From Ciona intestinalis (Eukaryota > Chordata > Ascidiacea > Phlebobranchia > Cionidae): 64,000 nucleotides of DNA. Positions 41,706 through 56,700 of this stretch are shown piece by piece. Numbering within the stretch: position 1 is the stretch's first letter; every line of letters starts with the position of its first letter. The translations under genes and the position numbers were made by a program. Below the pieces are notes generated by a model. It worked only from the letters and a program-made list of their open reading frames with translations. It searched no databases and was not told the DNA's origin. The stretch lies in NCBI RefSeq assembly GCF_000224145.3, contig NC_020175.2, forward strand, positions 1,647,231 to 1,711,230, in the 5' to 3' direction.

Positions 41706-44700
41706 ATGTTTCGATTTCTCGTCGTTCTATCCTTTCTTTCTTTGTCTGCTTCGGTGATTCCCCCACAAAACCCAACTGGTGACTGCGAACCGTTTATTGA
41801 CGTACTGACGAGGTCTTTGGTTAAAGCAGGAGCGGCTTACTTTGCCGATAACTCACGTTCAGGTTCAGTGTTCGATCCTAATCAGGTATACCCTCTGACG
41901 CCTATCCAGCTGTTCGATACTTATTACGGCGGCGGTGCGACACCCAGCAAGTTTAAGGAATCGATTCTGAGAATATATTATGCCGACCCTGGAATAAACG
42001 GGGCAGCCGAGGCTGACAAAGACCTGATCATTTTGAGGGAAAACATATTTAATTATTTGTCTGCTCAAAGTTATGAATTGGCCCGGGATAAGTTTGGAGT
42101 CTTAATCTACCAAGCTATTAATAAATTCATTCCAAATTCTGCTCTCTGGCTCTCAGTAAGATGCTTGGTGGAAGATGACGTCGGCTCCGCGGAGAAAATC
42201 ATATTTACCGAACTAGAGAGGTAAAGGTTGCAATTACATAGTTTATATAAGGTTATATACATGGTATGTTAAATTTCGGCACCGTAGGGTGACAAATCAG
42301 TGCTGGTTGTGACAGGCTTTAGTCCAAAGTATAAAACAGAACACCCGTATTATATACCTATACTGTTGTTTCCCCATCCACCTTGAGGATATATAAGTTA
42401 TACATTCATTCACTCATTCACTCATTTAAATCAAAATTGGGTGGTACTTACAAAAATTGCAACAAAAATAATATTGACCGTATGTATATGGAGTCTGCAA
42501 TAGAAGATGTGGAAATGTATGAATGAATGTAACTTACTTTATCCTCGCGTGGCCGGAAAACGACAGTCGTTATCACACGGGTTTAACACCTCGTGCCAGC
42601 TTACGAGTTGCCATGTATGTTACTTTGTGGGTGGGTGATTATTTTTTTTTGGATTTTTTTTTTTTCATTTTCTTATGTATGGCTGATAATTTGGACAACC
42701 CATTAGTGACCACTGGGTTGAAGCAATTGTCGNNNNNNNNNNNNNNNNNNNNNNNNNNNNNNNNNNNNNNNNNNNNNNNNNNAATGGTAGCAGCGACGAG
42801 CCTTGAACCCATTACCTAATGGTTACAGGCAGGCGCGCTAACCACTACGCCACGGCGCCGGACAAGTGTAGTTTTGTAGTTATTTAGAGAAAAACGATGT
42901 ACAAAATCATAAAGCTACACCTAGTGTCGAGAGTCCTGAGGCCTTCTACAGTTTTCTAACCAAACTGCTGATATCCAGGGTTCGAAACAACATTGGCGAC
43001 TTTAAGTTTGGCAACTTTATCAACGTTGGTGTTGGCACAACCTTAGCGTTTGCTATTGATGATACGGGAAGCATGAGTGGCGAAATTAGAGCAGCGAAAC
43101 AACGAGCAAAGGTAAAATTTGAAAAAAAATCATCAAAAAAATGACCGGGGCCAGATTTTAGAAATTGTGTTTGATTTGGGCAATTTTAATGCTGACACAC
43201 TCGACAAGGTCATTCGCAGGTTTACCGCAGAATCGGTAGTACTATGGGGTAAGATGGACTTCCCTACACATATTATCTGCTGTTACAATATTATTATGTT
43301 GAATAATATTGTAACAGCTGTTTTTGTCTATCATCAAACGAATACCCGTGTATGGTTGGGGTAAGATGGCATACTCTGTCATTAAATTTTCTCGTCCGAT
43401 TTGGCAGTAAACTCCCACATTGCGTTGTTATTTGTTTATGACACAATCGGGATATTTGTTTTTATTTGTTAAATGTGTCCCATATTACCCCACAGTATTG
43501 AATATGTTACCTATAATTCTATAATTCGGACAACCGTTAGTGACCAAAGGGTTGAAGCAATTGCTGCTAAGTGTCCTACCCAAGGACACATACGCCCACT
43601 ACGGTAGGTGGAGACGAGCCATCAATACATTACCTCCACGTTACAGACATGCGCCCTAACCACTTTGCCAAATAGTGCGCTCAAAAAGTTGTTCCTCGCC
43701 CGCGAGGATGAATAGGTTACATTAATTCAAACGCTAATATACAGCGATAATTATATATAGTAAGGTAGGGGAAGATGGGACGACTTTAACACATGATATT
43801 TAAGTATCCTAATCGGGTTTTAAACAATTAACAACGGTCCATGGGAGTCGTGAGAACACAGTTTTATAATTCTTTAAATTTTCTTTGTTTACTACCAAAT
43901 ACGTCAAGAAAACAGAATGTAAAGGTGTCCCATATTTCCCCATTCTACTATACACCAACGTAATTGTCATTTGTTAACCATACTTTCACTATTTAGATGA
44001 TTATTGAAGAACGACAAGGCTCACTTGACGAACCACGAGATTTTGTTTTGGTTCCGTTTAACGACCCCACCGTTGGACCAATTACTGTAACTTCGAACCC
44101 AGACACGTTCAAAGCTAGTATCGATAGGTAAGCGAGGCTTAATCAGTCCAAAGTGTTAAAAAATATATGTAGGTGTTTTGGGGGAATAAAAGTGTCCATA
44201 TTTTAATTTTCCGTTTGATATCAAACAGAACGCCGTGTTATTATTACGTATTTCGTTGCCTCGCGTCCGAGGATATATAAGTTACATTCATTGATTTACA
44301 CTTACAGCAAATTCCATAAACTTGGTATCGTTATTTTCCAAAAAATACACAGAAAACACACAATAATCATTAATTAAACCACCGTTGAATAAACAGACTA
44401 TTTAAATTATTTAAATAGGTTGCACGCCCACGGCGGTGGGGATGCACCCGAACTAGCATTGCGGGGAATTTTGTTGGCGATAGAAAACAGCCAAGAAGGA
44501 TCGACCGTGTTTGTCATTACGGATGTCGACGCGAAAGATATTGAATTGCAGGCAAGTGTCGTTTTAATTGTCGAGTGTTAAGCATTTTGTGCAATAGTAA
44601 AGAATCCTCCACAACCGAAACTCCCCCCACCTTATTTCCTAACTACTAACTCCTAAACCAGGGGCGGGCAACTTCTCCAGTCGGTGGGCCTTGTAAGGAA

Positions 44701-47700
44701 AAATAAAATAATTGGCAGGCCGGATTCCTGAACCGATACATTATTAAAAGCACGCTGAGTAATATGCAAGAATGAATCAACCTAAGCAGACGCGTTGTAA
44801 AGTAAACACGTCTTGAACCTCAATATGTCCCAGAAGTAACACTGCTGTATATATGTTTTCCTCAGCCAAACAGCATGTTTTTTTTATGACATAGTAGGGA
44901 TTCACACGTGGATTCATTGCATCACAATAGCAATTGTTTGACCTGGCAATTGATTACAACATAAAAGCAATTTACAGGTTGATTATTTGCATCATAATAG
45001 GGGTTGTCCCCTAAGGCCTAAACCCTTACTACTAACCTCTATAACCACTAACCCCCTAACCATCAACCTCTAACCACCAACCCTTAACACTTTCCACCAG
45101 CTTATTCTGCTATGTACCGGAAAATTCTTCACTAGTGTCCGAAATTATACCCCTAACGTATTGAATGATTTTTAACTAGTGTTGTGATTCTACTGAATCA
45201 TACACTTCATACTCGATATTGGCTGTTTAGCAGAAATCATTACCGATTTTTTAATTTCTAAACTAAAACTTTTTGTAACTTAACTATCCTACTTATTATT
45301 TGCATAGTATTCAATAATGCACATACTGCATGCTATCTATGTTTAATTGTGTAAAATAAAAAGACTAATTTTTATAATTTGTTTTACCTGTTAGGATGTG
45401 GTTGTTGCACAAGCCAGACAGAGGAACATCAAAATCACTTTTCTTCTTACAAATACTATCTCTACAACAATGTGCCGATTCATGAGAACTGGTGGACCGT
45501 AAGTTTGATTTATGTTTATAATTATGTTTTTTTCTGGTGTGTGTGCCTTGCTAGATGACTTTACATGTGTATAGAAAAGTACTTATAAGCTGGCAATGTC
45601 TTTTTTATGAAGATTTTCATCAAAATCTACTAAACGACACCATTAAGTTTTGAACACTACATAAATATTCCACTCCACAGAGGAAGCCTCACGCACAGAA
45701 GATGCAACACAGCTTCATTCAAGAAAGGTTTGGAGTTGTACCAATACATGGCAACCAGCACAGGCGGCGCTTTACTAGTCATCAGAAAAAGTGATATTTT
45801 CTCCGCCACCCAAGTTATTGATCGAACAGTGAGACAAGGAATTGTGGATATAGCTATAAAAACTGTAACAAGTAAGTTAAATTATAAAACTGTTGCAAAA
45901 ATAGCTTTGGCTGTTTTAATGTTTATTTGACTGAATGTCAGCAACCAGCATACATATTTTTTGGCAAGACACTTAACAGCAACTGCTTCAACTCCGTGGT
46001 CCCTTATGGGTTATCTTAACTAACAAATATACATTTAGAAAAAAAATATATATAAATAAATATTCACGCACAAAGCATATGTGGTAACTAGTAAGCAAGG
46101 ACATAATGTATGAAACAGAACACCTGTGTTATATATTTTCTTTCTATACTGCAATGTTCATTCACATATCTTATAACATTTTCACAACAGGTGGCAGTCA
46201 TACATTCCGTGTCAACATCGATGCTTCAGTTAAAACGGTCTTCTTCCAAAACACAGGAGATTGCCAGAGGTTTACAGTTTCATATGAAGGCAGAGTGTTA
46301 CCATTGACGGTACATACCATGCCATAACATAATTTGAAAACAAATATTTTTTAACATAAAATATTTGTATATAGTCATAATAAATGAATATAAAAGTATA
46401 TAAAAATTAAAAAAAAAATTGTTAAAGTTGTATTAAATTCTACTTTTCAAGGATCCTGTTACGATAGACAATCTATTTGAGGGAAAAATTAATGTTACTG
46501 AAACACATGGTGAATGGATGATAAATGTAACTGCAAACTCTAAATGCAGCATCAAGGTATTGACTTTTACACTTTTGTTTTCTGATCAAAATCACAGTTT
46601 GGGTTGCATGAGATAAAACTGTGGTATCTTATTCAAATTGAATGTAACTTACTGTGTTCTCATGTGGCCCGAAAACGACAGTCGTTATAACATGGGTGTT
46701 CACGGTGGTTAGCGCACCTGGCTCTATTCAAGAAGATTCTTCTTTGAGGCTCGATTTTGCTACCATTCTGGATGTATGTGTTCTAGGGCCAAGACACCTA
46801 ACAAAAGCTCCAAACCAGTGGTCTCTTGTCTGATTTAAAAGCCATCAACTAAAATGAATAACAAGACCCCCCAAAATATTTGCCCACAAAGTAACATATA
46901 TATATATAATATATATGGTAACTCGTAAATCATGCACCAGGTGTAAATGAAACAAAGAACCCGTGTTATAAAGACTGTTGCTGCAGATTAATATGAAATA
47001 TTCATTAAATTCGAAATTTCAAATATTTTGTTTTTATCAGGTGATTGGACGAAGTACATTCGGTTTTGTTCAAACACTCGCTAAACAAGAGAGCGGGGAA
47101 CTCGCACGTTTTGAAGGTGAGATGAGGTTTTCATCATTTTGGTTTTATGTAAAAGTCTTTAAATATTTTAAAAATATTTTTCGATATTAATACATATAGA
47201 TATATATTATATATATAATTGCTGAATGTTTTTATTCATGTTTATATATTATATATATATATTTAGACATACTTTTTATTTGTTCTCTATTTATTTATTT
47301 TTGTTAGTGCTTACTTTATTTTCTATTACTTTTTACTATATTTGTTCTTTATTTATCTATTTTTTTTGCATTATCAGTTCCAGACATCGCTTTGCATTGA
47401 TGGAGAAATTAATGATCACATTTTAATTTAGTTCTTTTTCCACTTTTAGGTCAACCATTATTCTCAGATGAGATTGTCGTCTTACTTAACGCTTATGGTA
47501 AATCATCCAGCACACGAGTTACTTCAATAAGCCTTATTGCTCAAACAACTGGAGTTGTGTTAACTACCCACAGGTATGTAAACCTCTGTATATATGCCTA
47601 CAACCACCATGCTATAGTACCACCCCTATTATTTTCTCTACCCACTCAACATATAAGTCATTTTAATAATTTGTTTAATATAAACCTTTTTTCAGCATTC

Positions 47701-50700
47701 CTTTTGGTGATCAAACCAACTCTGAGTTTCGGTATTCCCCCAGTATGAGACCATTAATCCCTATCTTTATAAGTGTGCATGGAATAGATCAATCTGGACT
47801 AACTTTTACCCGGCTTATTTCCACACCTATTCAGTTTGTTCATGTACAACTTGCTTGTCCAAACATAGGAGATATTGTATTTAGGTAAGTACCTAAGTAT
47901 TACAACCCTTGTTATAAAATTTTATTTTATTTTTTGATTTTCTTGGATTGCTAAAGTATATTTTTATGAAAGGTAATTATTTTCATTAAAAGCACAATTT
48001 TTTTAATAAAATCGCCATCACTAATAAAAAAATACCTAAAAAGAGTAAAATAAGAAACTGCAAAACATTGATTGAATCTGAATCTGCAGTTAAGAGTGCT
48101 TTAACAATATGGTGAAATATGTAATATTGTAAACATTGTTTATATATTCAGGGTAAAAACATTGTTAACTATTCACTTTGATAGGCTGCAATGGTATAAC
48201 TTCAACTAACATATGATGTTAAAACTACATTGAAACATTAAATAATTTAATGCAAATATAAGTGCTAGAAAATGAGTTCTTTATTCTACACCAGTTGCCC
48301 ATTGTGTGCCATAGGAATCATAGGATCATGTAACAATTTGTTTATAAGTTATGCCAATCATATATTTCGCTGCAGTATTAACACTGCAGTATCTTTGCCT
48401 ATGGGCAAAGCAATTTGGGCAAATCACTGAACTTTAAGACCTTTGTAAAAAATAGTGTTAGTTTAACCTAAAACATATTTTGTAAACACAAAATATTACA
48501 AAACTAATAATTTTGTATGAAAGAATAATCGACCTTATTAAAAGATGAAAAAAAACATATGTTATTCTTTTTATTACTGTATAATAAAAAATACACAATA
48601 TATATACGCATTTAAAAATTTTGTAAACTATAATTGTTTCCAGAGTATTTTAAATTGATTTTGGTATCTTACAGCTGGAACAAAGTTTTATAAATTCCTA
48701 AAATATTAAAAAATCAGTTAGTAAACAAAAATAAAATATGCTATATTTATAAGAAATCTTAAATTTCTTTGTTTACATGTTTCAGCTCATTTAAATTCAA
48801 TTTATTTTGTGGTTAAAGTTATTTTAAACTGGAACTGCTTCGTACCGTTTAAATACTGCTGGAGGCAAATTCCGTTTAAGTTGGTGGAAAATTACCAGCT
48901 TCAGTGCGTTGTCATTATACAGATTCGAACCTTGTGATTCAAATATATAAATATCAGTGAGGCTGACACGTGTCTAAATCCAATTCACCTGTTCTGGCAA
49001 TGAATTTGGATAAAAAAAATCAGTTTTGTGGCATCTTAACTATTAATTTGTGTTTGTGCAATTCTTGTCTGTTTTTAAAGTTCCTATTTAGTCAGAATCC
49101 AATATACCTGTTTTGGCTATTGATTTGCATACAAAAAATTAATATTTCTATAATGTTAAGCATATTTATATACTAAATAAACGCAATATTGATTAATGAC
49201 TTTTAGATAGGAAAGTCTCGGTAACATAAACATCAAGTTAAATATATATATATTCTTAAAACAGTGTTTTTTAGTTGTGTGAATATTAATATCAACTGTT
49301 TCGTTAATAAATAAACCTTTTTTTAAGGCAGGTAGGAAAAATGGTATGTAAGCCAACCGTATTCAAACATTTCTGTGAACTCCTGGTTGTAAATGTAATT
49401 TTGCATCAGTCGTTTCCAAAAGCTTTAGCCACAAAACTCATTTTTTGTTTTCGTTTAAAAAGTTATGCATGTAGAATACCGTGACATAAGAATGCTTACT
49501 TTATGATATAACAAAAACACTCCACAGACCAGGAGATCGCATCACAATTCCAGTAACTGTGCGTAATAATGGAGCTACTGCTGCAACTTTTGAGCTTGGA
49601 GCAACTGATACGCGAAGCTATATAACAGGCGGTGTTACCCCAAGTCTTGTAACAGTTAGTGGAAGTGGGGGAATAATGACGGCAAATATAACTGCCAGGG
49701 CACCAGATACGGAACCAGTAGGAACAACAAGTGTTATCACATTTACTGGTGCGTTGGGTGATTTTATTTTATACAAGCAGGACGCTTAACAACAATTGCT
49801 TCAACCCAGTGGTCCTTTATGGTTTGTCTAAATTGTTAGTCATACACAGTAACCCGTAAGCCGAAAAAGATGTGTGAAATGATTAAACCTGTGTTATAAG
49901 TTATAACAACCTTCTTAGCGCACCACACAAGGAAAATTAGGTTGCATTCATTCATTCTCGATTAAATCATTAATTAAACATTTACCTTAAACTTAAACTT
50001 CCGTTTACACAGCCAAGAGCAGCACATCAACCTCACTTCTATACAAACCTTGTCATCTTATTGTTGGCCAGAAAAGTCGACCAACAGTTGAAACGTTCGT
50101 TGTTGCTACGACAATAAAAGCAAGATTTGCAGAAACAGTAATGACCAGCACTGTTTATAACGAGTACGTTTAACAACTTGTAGATTTTTGCAAACATTTT
50201 GAGAAATTTCAATATTAAACAAAAATCTTTTTTTTCTATATCATATTTCCCAAAAAAACATAAAATGTGTTGTTTAAGATCTTAAAAATTGTGGTTTTTA
50301 TTTTATAACAAAGTGTGTTTTTATCACATCAGTTGACATTTCCAACTTATTTTGATTTAGTGTTGCCTGCTAAAAAACACCTTTTGGTAAGTCTATAAAA
50401 ATCGGACAACTTCAAAATGTATAGCTCACTATATGGATTAAAAGTTTAACTTATCCATATCACCCACAGTGCTGCAGTGAGCAGAGAGGCGCAGTATTAC
50501 GTGATACTTCCCGTAAATGCTTTTATCACAAACTTCTCCATGACAATTGATGGTGTGGTATATAACGGGAGGATTGAAGAAAAAGCAAGAGCTGAAGCAA
50601 TCTATACAACTGCAAGGGTAAATGGAAGTGTTATATTTTTTAACAAATTCTCCTAAAAAAATCCTTTACAAAAAATTCATTTGAAATAAAAAAGTTTTCA

Positions 50701-53700
50701 CAAAAAGTTATGTTGCGACTCCAGTGGGCACGAAGTGTTTGAAACAGGACTCCAGTATTATAATGATTGTTGTTACAAGAATAAAATAGGTGTTAACTTA
50801 ACATATCAAATATTCTGCAAATAAATTTATTAAGAATAAAATAATTTTCTTACAAAACCAAACACAGAGCAATTTCTGCCCAATGCTTATTATTATTATT
50901 AAAGTTTAAGAACAGAAATATTTCACAGGAGCGAGACTTGACAGTTGGTCACGTTGCAGCAAGAGATCAATCTTCTAGTGTTTTTCAAACTTCTACAAAC
51001 CTTGCTCCAAGAAAGCGAGTTATCTTCCAACTTACATACCAGGAAGCATTACAGAGGAAGCGAGGAATGTGAGATTTTTATGTTTTTGAATATTTTGTGA
51101 TAAAACCTTAATAATATACAAAAAACTGTAAAGGCAGCATTTTTATAAGCTCCCTTGTTACATTGCATTGATTCAATACAGCTTATGTTTTCCTTGTGTA
51201 TGGCTTGAAATTTGAACAAACCATTAGTGTCCACTGAGTTGGTTGTTACTTCACCCACAATGGCTGGGTGTTAACATGTATCTTCTGGTCTAGGGGCGAG
51301 AGTTCTAACTGCTGTGATCTTATATTTAAAGAAACACATAAACGTCATGTTACACACTTTACACCTGCGTATGAACTTCTATTTTTGTCACAGATATCAG
51401 TATGGTGTGTCATTCCGTATGTTGCAACCTGTATCAATGTTCAGTATAACGGTATCTATATCTGAGAGTGTTCCACTATCAACTGTTAATGCATTAGGAT
51501 TGGAAACTGAGCAGACGAGTGTTCCTGGACCAGTTCCATTGCAAGGGATTACCACTGTTCGCAACTCACCGTAAGTTTTTTAATTTTTCACATTTTTGTG
51601 TTATAGGGTGTTATAGGAGAGTTATGTTTTTTGACTTCGCAAGAAATATAGGGCGGCATGCCAGCATTGTTAAAACACAATTAAACCAATACTCATCAAA
51701 CATTAGGAGCTTCATTGATTACTGTGGTGAACGTTCCATACTGTGACTTGCTTGTATTTGAACTTAAGGTCATACACCCCATGGGACCCGAGATTTGGTA
51801 TAAAGTTTATTGTCCCAACATCCACGTGATAGTCTGTTTATCCAACATAATAGTACCTATATGATATCGGCAGAGTCAGTGCAGTGATCACATACACACC
51901 AACAAGCAACCAACAACATCTTATATCTCCATTTGGTTTAAATGGAAAGTTCGTGATTGAATACGATGTATTCAGAGACAGAACAACTGAGATGGTTATA
52001 GATCAAAGGTAGGATAACCAGGATATGTTATTAGGTGTTTGTTCAAAGACTCATACACCACAATGATAGCAGTGTCAAACCTTGTACAAATATTCTCTGG
52101 GCTACAACAGCCTAAAGATCTCTGGGCTATGCCTGGCAGGAGCATATCTAAATATACATATATCTTAGTAAGATGATAATGCTTGATGGAGACACAAATA
52201 TTCTTCATATTCTCCAGTTACTTTGCTCATTTCATCACTTCAAATCTTCCACCCATGAGCAAGAGGGTCGTCTTTCTTATTGATGTCTCAGGTTCGATGT
52301 TCGGGATCAAAATCGATCAAGTGCGACAAGCGATGAACACCATATTGCACGGACTTGCTGAAACTGTGAGTTAAAAAATGTTCATTTATTGTTAATTTAA
52401 ATACAATAAAACTATTAAAAAAATTACATTTACTATAAAACTATAAAAGCAATGTTTTCTTAAAATGACTTTCTAGTACCTGCAAAATTACGGCAGTATA
52501 GAACTGTCATTTAGGTTTACGTAAAAAATACACATAAGACAATGAACTTTTAGCCGCTCAACAGGCTTACTTTTTTAATTTAAAAATCCCACAGGATTTT
52601 TTCAGTGTGATAGCTTTCAATAGTTCAGTATCAAGATGGTCACCTTCTGGTACTGCGGCTGTTCTTGCATCTGGAACGACAGCAAATATTAATTCTGCCA
52701 TGAATTTCCTTAACACAACTGTTGTCACACGTGGGGGTACTGATATTCTACAAGCTGTTGAAGCTGCTATACAGTTGTTTGATTCAGCTGCAACTGGAGG
52801 TGGGTGACATATTGTTAAGGAATCTTGAACCTGGTGTGTTATTGTTAGATTTAGTTCTCTAGCACATTGGGTTAGAGCAATCACCTATAGACTAATGGGT
52901 ATGAGTTTAAGGTTCAATGCTGCTACCTTTGTGGGTGTATGTGTTCTTAGGTGAGACACTTAACAGCAATAACTTTCAACCAGTGTTCTTTTATTGGTTG
53001 TTTAAATTGTCAGCCACACAGAAAATATATCAATTTAAAAGCTATTGAAGTTAGCATTGCATATAAAATGGTTTAATTAGCCAAAAATATAAATATGTAC
53101 AAATAAATATATACATTGTAACTTGTGAGTGGATATGAAGTATATAAATAAAACACCCATGTCATAATTTTTAAAGTTGCCCTACCACTCGGCACTCGTT
53201 AGTAGAAGTGACAATTATTTGATTACAATACACAGGCACCAACACCGCATCTGACTTTATGGTGTTATTAACTGATGGAAGGCCAACAGATGGTACAGTA
53301 TCTTCAACAGCAATAATATCAGCTATCAGGAATCTAAACCGGTAAGTTTGTAATACTAATTTCACAAAGTTTTTTCCGCTTTTTATTTAAATCGATTGAA
53401 AAATATTTTTAATAATTAAACTGTTATTTTCACATTTAATGCAGTTTGGTGAGGTAAAAGCACATATGCTAGACATATACTGCATGTCATAGTCGAATAT
53501 GAGTTATTTCTACTAGCCATATTGTGGCAAACTCTGATGATAGCAATCTGAACATGACCTTAAAAGTTCAATCCTTTTAAAAACACAAAAAACATACAAA
53601 TTTTTCCAGAATACTTTTTGACATGCCATATTTGCTTACCCCTTTTATAATCTCATTCAATCTTTCAGCTCATAATTATTTATTATAACATTACAGAGGG

Positions 53701-56700
53701 CGGTTTGGAATCAACACAATAGGTTTTGGAACATTGGTTGATATGAATTTACTGAGGAAAATTGCCGCTCAAAACTCAGGGACCTCAATTCAAATTTTTA
53801 TTGATTTGAACTCATATGCACAGGTTACTATTTTCTAATAATATACTTGCAAAATAGAGTCTGGGCTAAATCCTATTAGGATAGTCTTGCTAGGCTAAAT
53901 CATAATGGTAAAATAATAGGTTAAAGTAAAAATAGGCTTTTCTATGCCTCTTTTTAATACAACCCAATCTGTTTACAACAAGCAATTTCATGCGTTTTAA
54001 ATATACATAAAACATAAAAAACAAAATAATAAATATATACATTCTTCTTATATTTCTTCTAGAAATGAATACTTTTTTTTCATTCACACTAACTTTTCAT
54101 TGTAATTTACTAAACTCCTATCTGCTTCCTTTAAACCACAACTTTTTTTTCACAGATCTCGAATTTTTACGAGGAGATATCGCAACCTATTTTATCCAAC
54201 ACAACAATGACATACGAGCAAGAAGTTGATCATTTTTATTATCAACAATTTCCAGCGCTCATGCAAGACGGAGAACTTATAACTGCCGGCGTGATAGAAG
54301 CTAGGTTTGTTACTAACCCACGTAGAAGAAGACGAAAAAGAGATGTCACATTTGCCACTTTACAAGCTGATTTAAGAGGTATTGTTGTTTTCAAAGCACT
54401 ATTACTTCTAAATGTAAACTTTGTTGCCAGGCATATTGTTTATGTTTTCTAAAATCGATCTTCTTAAATTTATTTGTGTTTCGATGTTGACTAGAGCGAT
54501 ATTCTAAGTTAAACTGCTTGCATCATACAAGAAGGCTACTAAGTTCGATGCTCAGTTAGTAGTATTGTTCTGATTCAGTCAATAGCCAATTATTATAAAC
54601 GTGACATAACAAATACTGTTACCACATTAACAGGTGATACAAGACATGGACCTGAAAGCGAACGACACACTGTTACCCCAATCACAGTGGCTAGTCAGGA
54701 GGTAAGTTCAAATTTTGCTGTAGCATTTGTACAATGGTTTCAACAATTATGTAATAAAATATTAATTTATACTTTATGTCTGTACTTGCATTACATTTAG
54801 CTGCTTACTTGTGGGCATGAAAGTAACAACCAGAATCAACACATTATATATTTTACCTAGTTTTTTATACATGTACTGTTAGTAACTATTAACTAACAAT
54901 ACAGTTAAACTGGACACATGGTCTGATGCTGTGGCTTAGTGGTTAGGCACTTGCATCATAACCATTGCGTTCTTACAGCTTAGATATGCTAATTAGCAGA
55001 CCTTGCTACAACCAAGTGGTCACTAAATGGGATGTAGCACATTAGATAAATTTCAGAACCTTACTTACATAGACTGGAACAGAATCTATCACCCATTACC
55101 AAAATAACATTCATACCACACAGGGTCAGAACTTTGCTGAGAGATTGTACAACTTCTTGAGATTGCGAGGAGTTCTTCGTGAAATTCAAGGAACAACGAA
55201 CGCAACGAGGGAAGCTGAGCTTCGACAACTCGCTCTTAATCAATCACTCGAGTATGATTTCTGTATTCGTACGATAATACAATAATTACATCAAGAAGTA
55301 CCATTTTCATGTGTATAATATCATATCTTTCTGTATAATATCAGATTTACATTCAAAATCTTCAGAATCACAAAAATAACATCATAAATCATGATGACAC
55401 AAAAATATTATATTAACGCCGACATTTTCATATTCCATCACATTTATATTTAAAAAATGGTATTTTTTTCATGAATAGTATGATACTCACACGTATAATA
55501 TGATATCCCTATAACAGACTTGGATTCGTGACTCCGGGCATCACGTCCATGATCGTTTTAAAACCTGAAGACGTTCGTGAAATTGAAAATGCACTCGCTG
55601 CCGAGCGCACCACGACCGTTGCCGTGACGACCACAAGAGCTCCTTCTACTGCTGCAGGAGGGAGAACCATAGCACCCACAGGGATCGGACTCGATCGTTT
55701 GTTTACCCCTGCACCAACTATCGGTCGACCCAGTGGTGTGGCGGGTGACCCCCATGTTATTGTTGGGCTGGGATTACAAATCACAATCTGCTTTAATTGG
55801 CTTGGAAAGCAAGATGAGGTGAGTTATAGGAAGGAAAATACTTTACTGTAGGAGTATTGTGATATGTTAAGGATGCGCAACTTCGTCTGATGGCCCCTTT
55901 CAGAGACACCTACTAGGGTACCATTGTGGGCTAATGTATTCTTAAGACACTTAACAGCAATTACCTCAACCCAGTGATCTCCTATGGGGTGTTTAGGCAG
56001 GCACAAGGTGTAAAACAGCTCAACCATGTTAAAACAAATGTCGTTGCCCCGCAGTGTAAAAAAGTTACATTTATTCATTCACCTTTAATCACCCATCAGT
56101 GTCCTATTTTCTCAACCACAGTAGCCTATACAATAAATTCATTTATTCTCCAGGTATACAACTTACTAAATGACACAGTTAATGGAATAAGTGTGAATGG
56201 CAAACTTGCCCAAACACCAGTCCACATATCAGAAACCGATTCACCAACCTTTATCTCGGACCTTGGAATATCTTTGGCAAATCAAGGAATTAATATTCAG
56301 GTAAAAACCTTCTAACATTGAAGCCATTTAAGAGAATTCTTTGTGAGGATATTTAAATATTATGTGCTAAAGGTGTACTATCTTCCCCTTCTATATAGTA
56401 CCGTGGGAAAAGACGGATGCTGTTAGTTAGCATATAACAACCTATATTTTCTAATCCCCTTTTTAACAATTAACAATTCTCTTTTATTAGAATCATTGGT
56501 ACGAATTTGTATATTTTAGTAAATTTTTTTGTTTAGCACAAACTGGGCAGATTTAGCACAAACTGGGCAGAAATATTTGATAAAAATATTTTTTTGGGGG
56601 AAAAGATTGTAAATAATCCTTTCTCGTTTTTATCTTTAGATTGATTCATTCACTCTGGTCATCCGGATTAGAGGAGGACGACCTCAACAATTTTCATTGA

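Noticed and set aside
42222..42224. Stop codon after exon 1 of the VWA7-ITIH gene as a true gene end
   Set aside because: Donor sequences at 42155 and 42220 and the vWA-proximal exon at 42890 continue the VWA7 alignment, so a 172-residue stand-alone protein is unlikely.
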